Source: Deltaproteobacteria bacterium
GTDB lineage: Bacteria; Desulfobacterota; JAENJC01
Assembly (NCBI GenBank): GCA_016844545.1
Contig: JAENJC010000025.1
Span: 1-12,687 of the forward strand
Length of the DNA stretch: 12,687 nucleotides
Direction: 5' to 3'
Positions 8,101 to 12,687 of this stretch are shown here, one piece after another. The notes below the pieces were generated by a model. It saw only the letters and a list, made by a program, of their open reading frames with translations, had not been told where the DNA came from and did not search any database. Position numbers and translations under genes: made by a program. The number at the start of each line of letters is the position of its first letter. The stretch's first letter is position 1.

Positions 8101-8102
8101 GT

Positions 8103-9953
8103 CTATGACGTTTTCTTTACTCCACCGGAATACTTGAATATGGCGTCGAAGGGACATTTTTCAAAGCAGACTCCGCACCGGATGCATGCCTCGTCTCCTA
8201 TAAAGGCTATCTTTTCTCCCTTCTTTCCTCCGGTGCCGCCGGATATGCAGTTTACTGGGCAGTTCTTCACGCATATTCCGCACTTGGTGCAGAGATCGGG
8301 GGTTACTTCGAAATGGATGAGCGCTGAACATGCGCAGGCGGGGCAAGTCTTGTCCTTTATGTGGGCCTCATATTCGTCCCTGAAGTATTTTATTGTTGTA
8401 ATGACTGGGTTCGGAGCTGTCTGGCCGAGTCCGCAGAGGGAGGTTATCTTTACCTGGCTCCCCAGGTCGAGGAGGAGCTCGATATCACCTTCCCTTCCAT
8501 TTCCGGCTACAATCCTCTCAAGAATCTCCAGAAGCCTCTTCGTGCCTACTCTGCACGGAGTGCATTTACCGCAAGATTCATCCTGACAGAAGGCCTGGAA
8601 ATAACGCGCCATGTCAACCATGCAGGTGTCTTCATCCATGACCACCATGCCGCCTGATCCCACGATGGAGCCTAAAGCTGCCAATGATTCATAATCAACC
8701 ATCGTATCCATGAATGATGAAGGTATGCAGCCGCCGGAAGGGCCACCGGTCTGAACCGCCTTAAGTTTCTTGCCGCCGATTATGCCGCCGCCTATGTCGT
8801 ATATGATCTCTTTCAGAGGTATGCCGTTTGGCACCTCGACAAGTCCTGTCCTGTTTATCTTTCCTGTAAGGGCAAAGACCTTAGTCCCTTTGCTCTTTTC
8901 TGTACCAAAGGATGCATACCATGCCCCGCCGTTGGTGATTATCTGGGGAACATTGGCCCAGGTCTCTACGTTATTAATATTGGAAGGTTTCCCCCATACT
9001 CCTTTTTGGGCAGGGAATGGTGGTCTTGGATTAGGCATACCCCTCTTCCCTTCGATGGAGTTCATGAGGGCCGTCTCTTCGCCGCAAACGAAGGCCCCTG
9101 CACCTTCCTTTACTATGATTTCAAGGTCAAAGCCGGAACCGAATATGTCTTTACCAAGGAACCCCCTCTCGATGGCCTGTTCTATAGCTATATTGAGGTG
9201 CTCAACAGCCAGTGGATACTCGGCTCTGCAGTATATGTATCCATGGGTGGCGCCTATGGCGAAGCCCCCAATCAGCATCCCTTCAATGACTGCATGTGGG
9301 TCTCCCTCAAGGACAGACCTGTCCATGAAAGCCCCAGGATCGCCTTCGTCCGCATTGCAGATGATGTACTTTTCATTTCCCGGAGAGTTTTTGCAGAACT
9401 GCCACTTCATCCCAGTGGGGAAGCCGGCTCCTCCCCTTCCCCTTAGACCGGATTTCTTGACCTCATCTATTATCTGCTCCGGTGTCAGGGTCGTGATTGC
9501 CTTTTTCGCCCCCTCGTACCCGCCGCGGGCAATGTACTCATCAATCTTTGTAGGGTCTATAAAGCCGCAGTTCTTGAGAACTATCTTGTGCTGCTTCCTA
9601 TTGTAATCCAGTTCGTCGTAATACTGGGTATCGGGATAAGGCTGAATGTCTGGTGAGGAGGGTTTGAACTGGCCCAGAAGTCTGTCCTTGTAAACCTCTC
9701 CATTTTTTAGATGGCTTTCAAGGATTGCAGGGACATGCTCCGCCTTCAGGTCGCTATAGGAGACCCGCGTCCTGCCGGGGATGATTATATCCATCAGGGG
9801 CTCACGGTGGCACATGCCGACACACCCGGTCTTTCTGACCTCTACGTCTATGCCAAGACGTCCTGCCTCTTCTATTGCCTTGTTATAAACAGCTTTCCCT
9901 CCGGCGGCAAGACCGCAGGTCGCCATTCCAATTATTATCTGAGGCTTGCTCAT
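8103..9953 (-). CDS. nuoF: NuoF/HydB-type NADH-oxidising flavoprotein with C-terminal ferredoxin domain
   Basis: A 616-residue flavin and Fe-S subunit that moves electrons between NAD(H) and Fe-S partners, as in bidirectional or bifurcating hydrogenases, NAD-linked formate dehydrogenases and complex I. Domains: an N-terminal thioredoxin-like [2Fe-2S] fold (1-95) with C13, C44 and C48; the FMN/NADH-binding core with GLRGRGGAGFPTGMKW (169-184) and GAGAFVCGEETAL (284-296); a SLBB part (about 360-420); the N3-type [4Fe-4S] site C461, C464, C467 (ESCGKCTPC) and C507; and a C-terminal 2x[4Fe-4S] ferredoxin with C555/558/561/565 and C590/593/596/600. The extra N- and C-terminal domains set it apart from complex I NuoF and match HydB/HndC-like subunits. 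It overlaps nuoE by 4 bp, with AAAGG 6 nt before the ATG. No hydrogenase, formate dehydrogenase or NuoG subunit is in the window, so its partner is unknown. Confidence 0.92.
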   Translation of the reverse strand: MSKPQIIIGMATCGLAAGGKAVYNKAIEEAGRLGIDVEVRKTGCVGMCHREPLMDIIIPGRTRVSYSDLKAEHVPAILESHLKNGEVYKDRLLGQFKPSSPDIQPYPDTQYYDELDYNRKQHKIVLKNCGFIDPTKIDEYIARGGYEGAKKAITTLTPEQIIDEVKKSGLRGRGGAGFPTGMKWQFCKNSPGNEKYIICNADEGDPGAFMDRSVLEGDPHAVIEGMLIGGFAIGATHGYIYCRAEYPLAVEHLNIAIEQAIERGFLGKDIFGSGFDLEIIVKEGAGAFVCGEETALMNSIEGKRGMPNPRPPFPAQKGVWGKPSNINNVETWANVPQIITNGGAWYASFGTEKSKGTKVFALTGKINRTGLVEVPNGIPLKEIIYDIGGGIIGGKKLKAVQTGGPSGGCIPSSFMDTMVDYESLAALGSIVGSGGMVVMDEDTCMVDMARYFQAFCQDESCGKCTPCRVGTKRLLEILERIVAGNGREGDIELLLDLGSQVKITSLCGLGQTAPNPVITTIKYFRDEYEAHIKDKTCPACACSALIHFEVTPDLCTKCGICVKNCPVNCISGGTGGKKGEKIAFIGDEACIRCGVCFEKCPFDAIFKYSGGVKKTS

Positions 9954-10429
9954 GATTTGCCTTTCTGAATTCCGTCTATCATCCTTCTTGCCTCGTCAGC
10001 GCTCATCTTGGCATGGACATCTTCATTTATTATTACAACAGGGGCAAGGGCGCATGCCCCGACACATGCCACAGTTTCGAGGGTAAACTTCCGGTCTTCC
10101 GTGGTCTCTCCCACAGCGACCTTCAGTTTGTTAACGAGGTCTTCTGCTATCCTGGCTGACCCCTTAACGTGACATGCGGTGCCGCAGCATACCCTGACTA
10201 TGTATTCCCCCCTTGGTTTTAATTTGAACTGGGAATAGAAGGTGAGGACTCCGTAGACGTCGGCTGGATACACTTGAAGGCCGTTCGCTATCTGTTCTAT
10301 AGATTCTTCAGGGACGTAACCATAGATCTTCTGTACCTTCTGGAGAACGGGGATGAGGGCCCCTTTCTTGTTGGTGGTCTGAGAGATTATTTCATCAACT
10401 CTTGAAAGGTCAAGTTCCTGGACAGACAT
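9950..10429 (-). CDS. nuoE: NuoE-type [2Fe-2S] thioredoxin-like subunit
   Basis: A 159-residue protein of the 24-kDa complex I subunit family, normal length. A helical N-terminus (1-70, with ALIPVLQKVQKIYGYVP) precedes a thioredoxin-like fold. Four ligands of the N1a-type [2Fe-2S] cluster are visible: C81 and C86 (CCGTAC, C-x4-C) and C122 and C126 (CVGAC, C-x3-C). It partners the NuoF-type subunit encoded next, whose start codon overlaps its stop (ATGA). Together they form the diaphorase half of hydrogenases, formate dehydrogenases or complex I. The ATG at 10429 has a GAGGTG site 4 nt upstream. It is the first gene of the transcript and is divergent from rlmB. Which complex it serves cannot be told from this window. 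Confidence 0.94.
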   Translation of the reverse strand: MSVQELDLSRVDEIISQTTNKKGALIPVLQKVQKIYGYVPEESIEQIANGLQVYPADVYGVLTFYSQFKLKPRGEYIVRVCCGTACHVKGSARIAEDLVNKLKVAVGETTEDRKFTLETVACVGACALAPVVIINEDVHAKMSADEARRMIDGIQKGKS

Positions 10430-10481
10430 CAGGCACCTCGATTGGATTGAAAAGTCACGTACTGTACTTTAATGGAAAGGA

Positions 10482-10510
10482 AAGATAACATTGAGGGGTA
10501 AAAAATGCAA
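10482..10510 (-). promoter_or_regulatory. Candidate sigma70-type promoter for nuoEF
   Basis: On the minus strand TTGCAT (10505-10510) and TATCTT (10482-10487) are separated by 17 bp, about 55 bp upstream of the nuoE start. Both boxes are imperfect matches (3 of 6 and 4 of 6), so this is a weak call supported mainly by the spacing and by its place in a divergent intergenic region. Confidence 0.3.
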
Positions 10511-10514
10511 GAAA

Positions 10515-10532
10515 AAATTTCCTGTGAAATTT
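10515..10532. promoter_or_regulatory. Perfect 7-bp palindrome between divergent genes (possible operator)
   Basis: AAATTTC and GAAATTT flank CTGT in the middle of the 213-bp region between nuoE and rlmB, directly upstream of the candidate nuoE -35 box. It could be a dimeric regulator's binding site. It is A/T-rich and may be chance. No regulator gene is nearby. Confidence 0.25.
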
Positions 10533-10578
10533 ACGGAGGTTAGAGCCTCTTTAGATTAGAGAAGATCCCAGAAAGTGC

Positions 10579-10607
10579 TTGCATTAGAGGGGTTGATGGC
10601 AGATAAT
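10579..10607 (+). promoter_or_regulatory. Candidate sigma70-type promoter for rlmB
   Basis: TTGCAT (10579-10584) and GATAAT (10602-10607; 5 of 6 with TATAAT) are 17 bp apart, 35 bp upstream of the rlmB start. The -35 box is weak, but the -10 box and spacing are good. It would drive rlmB, the deacetylase and the glycosyltransferase as one transcript. Confidence 0.4.
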
Positions 10608-10642
10608 TGGTCAACTAAAACTAAAGGAAAAAAGGTGTAATT

Positions 10643-11764
10643 ATGATCAGGAAGAAGGCAAGTGGTGCAGGGTTTGGAAAAAAGGGGGGTTCTGACAGGC
10701 CTGCCAGGAAAGGGCCAGATAAGTTTTCGTATGACAGGCCTGCAAGGAAGGGTCCAGAAAAGTTTTCAAATGCCAGACCTGCTGCCGGAAAGCCTGCAAG
10801 GTCCACGGACGGGAGATTCGAAAAGAAAAGAGCTGCCCCTTATTCATCAGAGGGGAAGCCGGAGATGAGAAAGGGAAGAGATTTTTCAGATGCAAGGAGT
10901 GGGGGGAGAAAGACGGGGCGGTTTGATAAACCTGTATCAAGAGGAAGAAGGCCTGAGGCAGAAAGGCCAGTTGTTGCAGCAGCCTTAGATGTCAGGAAGT
11001 TCAAGCCCGAGGAGAATCCACCCAGGGAAGAGAACCTCATATATGGGATAAATCCGGTATTAGAGGCATTCAGGTCGGGACGCGGTGTTGAAAAGTTGAT
11101 AATATCAGAGGCCCGGGGCGGCAGGGAGGTTACGGAGCTCATAAGCCTTGCACGGGAGAGGAATATCAAGATCTCGTATGAGCCGAGGGAGTCTCTGTCC
11201 AGGGTAACCAGAACAGATACCCATCAGGGAGTTGTTGCAATCGTTGCAGCTGGAAAGTATACAACCCTGGATGCGATACTTCTCAAGGCGAAGAAGTCAG
11301 GTGAGACTCCATTTATTATTGTCCTTGACGGCATTCAGGACCCCCAGAACCTTGGCGCGATAATAAGGAGTGCAGTATGCGCAGGGGCACATGGTGTGGT
11401 TATTCCCAAGGACAGGGCAGTAGGACTGACCTCTACTGTAGAAAAGGCGTCTGCAGGCGCCCTTTCATATATGGATGTGACAAAAGTGACCAACATTTCC
11501 CAGACCCTGGAAGAGCTTAAGGAGAAGGGGTTCTGGATAATAGGGACAGACAGTAAGGCGACCGGAGATCTGTATTCAGCGAACTTTAAAGGCCCGGTGG
11601 GCCTTGTCATAGGATCTGAGGGGGAGGGGATACGTCCCCTGGTGGCGAAAAAGTGTGACCTTCTGGTCTCAATCCCAATCAAAGGAAAGGTGTCGTCCCT
11701 GAACGCCTCGGCTGCTGCTGCTGTGATAATGTATGAGGCAGTGAGGCAGAGGGGAACTAAATGA
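10643..11764 (+). CDS. rlmB: RlmB-type 23S rRNA 2'-O-methyltransferase with basic N-terminal extension
   Basis: A TrmH/SpoU-family SPOUT methyltransferase. RlmB makes Gm2251 in the peptidyl-transferase region of 23S rRNA. The substrate-binding domain begins at ENLIYGINPVLEAF (130-143). The catalytic knot shows motif 1 DPQNLGAIIRSA (233-244, with N236 and R242), motif 2 GSEGEGI (324-330) and motif 3 SIPIKGKVSSLNAS (343-356, with N354). Typical RlmB is about 245 residues; this one has 373 because of an N-terminal tail of about 125 residues rich in Lys, Arg, Gly and Pro, probably disordered and RNA-binding. The tail holds a 13-residue tandem repeat (DRPARKGPxKFSx). The ATG at 10643 has AAGGTG 5 nt upstream. 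It overlaps the next gene by 4 bp (ATGA). The precise target nucleotide is inferred; other TrmH-family targets are possible. Confidence 0.92.
   Translation: MIRKKASGAGFGKKGGSDRPARKGPDKFSYDRPARKGPEKFSNARPAAGKPARSTDGRFEKKRAAPYSSEGKPEMRKGRDFSDARSGGRKTGRFDKPVSRGRRPEAERPVVAAALDVRKFKPEENPPREENLIYGINPVLEAFRSGRGVEKLIISEARGGREVTELISLARERNIKISYEPRESLSRVTRTDTHQGVVAIVAAGKYTTLDAILLKAKKSGETPFIIVLDGIQDPQNLGAIIRSAVCAGAHGVVIPKDRAVGLTSTVEKASAGALSYMDVTKVTNISQTLEELKEKGFWIIGTDSKATGDLYSANFKGPVGLVIGSEGEGIRPLVAKKCDLLVSIPIKGKVSSLNASAAAAVIMYEAVRQRGTK
10694..10771 (+). repeat. 39-bp tandem repeat (two copies) inside rlmB
   Basis: Two adjacent 39-bp units (10694-10732 and 10733-10771) encode DRPARKGPDKFSY and DRPARKGPEKFSN, with several silent differences between copies. 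A degenerate third partial unit (ARPAAGKPAR) follows. The array keeps the reading frame and lies in the disordered basic tail of the methyltransferase. Confidence 0.8.
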
Positions 11765-12507
11765 AATACCTGATTGTGAATGCTGATGACTTCGGGCTAT
11801 CGGATTATATCAATGAGGGAATTATAAAGGGGCATCAGGCAGGGAGCATTACCAGTGCCACTCTCATGATCAAGAGGGAGTATACTAGAGCGGCCGTAAG
11901 GCTTTCTAAGGAAAACCGATCTCTTTGCGTGGGGCTCCACCTGGACCTTGATGATTACCTGGGAAGGGACGAAACGGGGACTGAAAGGTTCGGGATGGAG
12001 AGGATATCGAGGCAGCTTGAGGAGCCTTTGTTCTTCAAGGAGGTGGAGGCTGAAATAGACGCCCAGATAAGGGGATTTCAAAATACAGGTCTTGAGCTGA
12101 CCCATATAGACGGGCATCATCACCTTCATGCAATACCCGAACTTTTTCCGCTGATTGTTAACAAAATGGTCTCTTACGGGATCAAGACCATCAGGTTCTC
12201 CAGGGAGTTTGACCTGATAAAGTATCCGCCCATAAGCTGGGACGAAGAGTTCTTCCAGGAGATGAAAAGACTTTTGAAGAAGAACAGAATAAGAGTTGCG
12301 AACCACTTTGTAAAAGGGTGGCAGCCATATGACTTAAGGAGTATTGGTGAGGGGGTTACAGAGCTTATGGTCCATCCTGGCACAAAGGAGGAATGGAGGA
12401 TTAAGGAACTGGAGACACTTGAGAGCAGGGAATGGATAGATGCAGTCAAGGCCGGCGGCATAAGGCTTATATCCTTCAGGGACCTTGCGGAGATGGCCAT
12501 TGACTGA
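11761..12507 (+). CDS. ChbG/YdjC (HpnK-like) family carbohydrate deacetylase
   Basis: A 248-residue cytoplasmic metal-dependent deacetylase that removes N-acetyl groups from amino-sugar substrates in the ChbG/YdjC family. Motifs: NADDFGLS (7-14) with the catalytic/metal Asp pair D9-D10; GLHLDLDD (58-65, H60); the metal-binding THIDGHHHLH (114-123); and ELMVHPG (201-207, H205). The length is that of the family. No signal peptide is present. The start overlaps the end of rlmB by 4 bp, and a glycosyltransferase gene begins 7 bp before its own stop, so the deacetylase probably acts on a sugar or glycolipid handled by that enzyme. HpnK in hopanoid clusters is one relative, but no hopanoid gene is seen here. 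Family is secure; the substrate is unknown. Confidence 0.88.
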   Translation: MKYLIVNADDFGLSDYINEGIIKGHQAGSITSATLMIKREYTRAAVRLSKENRSLCVGLHLDLDDYLGRDETGTERFGMERISRQLEEPLFFKEVEAEIDAQIRGFQNTGLELTHIDGHHHLHAIPELFPLIVNKMVSYGIKTIRFSREFDLIKYPPISWDEEFFQEMKRLLKKNRIRVANHFVKGWQPYDLRSIGEGVTELMVHPGTKEEWRIKELETLESREWIDAVKAGGIRLISFRDLAEMAID

Positions 12508-12687
12508 AGGGCTCAGGATATTAATAGTCACGCCCGCCTACCTTCCAGATGTAACAGGTAACTCCATAACTGCCCATAGGCTCTATAAAGGATTAAGCGA
12601 TAAAGGGGTAGAAGTTAAGGTAGTCGTTGCGGCGGATTGCAAAACGCCCGATTTCCAGCCCGACATTATTCATGCCCTCCATGCCTT
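12500..12687 (+). CDS. Glycosyltransferase of GT4 type (3' truncated)
   Basis: The frame stays open from the end of the deacetylase gene to the window edge (62 full codons). It reads LRILIVTPAYLPDVTGNS followed by TAHRLYKGLSDKG, the N-terminal Rossmann strand-loop-helix of GT-B glycosyltransferases, then a beta strand VEVKVVVAAD and PDIIHALHA. The proposed start is the TTG at 12500, with GGAG (12489-12492) 7 nt upstream and an 8-bp overlap with the deacetylase gene; a TTG at 12485 is an alternative. The distance from the first strand to the DIIHALHA motif is short compared with many GT4 enzymes. Acceptor and donor cannot be told from this fragment. Confidence 0.75.
   Translation, partial: MTEGLRILIVTPAYLPDVTGNSITAHRLYKGLSDKGVEVKVVVAADCKTPDFQPDIIHALHA

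Noticed and set aside
8770..9606. Long plus-strand open frame of 278 codons opposite nuoF
   Set aside because: It is antisense to a strongly conserved flavoprotein core with all cofactor motifs, has no recognisable domain and arises from codon bias of the real gene.
10694..10771. Tandem repeat considered as a CRISPR or regulatory repeat
   Set aside because: The two units are directly adjacent with no spacers and preserve the reading frame of rlmB.
11797..12306. Minus-strand open frame of 169 codons opposite the deacetylase gene
   Set aside because: The plus strand encodes all ChbG/YdjC metal-binding motifs; the antisense product is not protein-like.

Overview
The window looks like chromosomal DNA from an anaerobic or microaerophilic Gram-negative bacterium. 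The signs are a diderm-type outer-membrane barrel, periplasmic redox proteins with Sec signal peptides, a bacterial selenocysteine elongation factor and NuoE/NuoF-type electron-transfer subunits. GC content is moderate, Arg is mostly AGG/AGA and Ile is often ATA. That fits uncultured Nitrospirota or Desulfobacterota-type lineages, but this assignment is only inference. No phage, IS element, CRISPR array, rRNA or tRNA was seen.

Layout. (1) 1-2559: the 5'-truncated selB (+) converges on rsmE (-) with only 5 bp between the stop codons. (2) 2759-7961: four genes on the minus strand. Read in their own direction they are a single-haem c-type cytochrome apparently fused to an outer-membrane barrel, a periplasmic cupredoxin-like protein, a membrane HAMP-PAS sensor without a kinase domain, and a Cache-HAMP histidine kinase. 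The last two overlap by 4 bp. (3) 8103-10429: nuoE-nuoF (-), overlapping by 4 bp and followed by a hairpin terminator. This is a two-subunit NADH-oxidising (diaphorase) module whose catalytic partner is not in the window. (4) 10643-12687: an rlmB-type 23S rRNA methyltransferase with a long basic, repeat-containing N-terminal extension, a ChbG/YdjC-type carbohydrate deacetylase and the start of a glycosyltransferase. All three are on the plus strand with overlapping ends. The region between nuoE and rlmB is a divergent promoter region.

How the genes may work together. The most interesting part is the cytochrome-barrel/cupredoxin/sensor/kinase cluster. The fused porin-cytochrome resembles, at its N-terminus, the Cyc2 type of outer-membrane electron conduit. 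The cupredoxin-like protein could be a periplasmic partner, although one expected copper ligand appears to be Asn. The two sensors could tune the system to a redox or chemical signal. NuoEF would pass electrons between NADH and ferredoxin-like carriers. selB implies that the organism makes selenoproteins, formate dehydrogenase and some hydrogenases being common ones, but none is encoded here. All functional links between the clusters are inference from neighbourhood.
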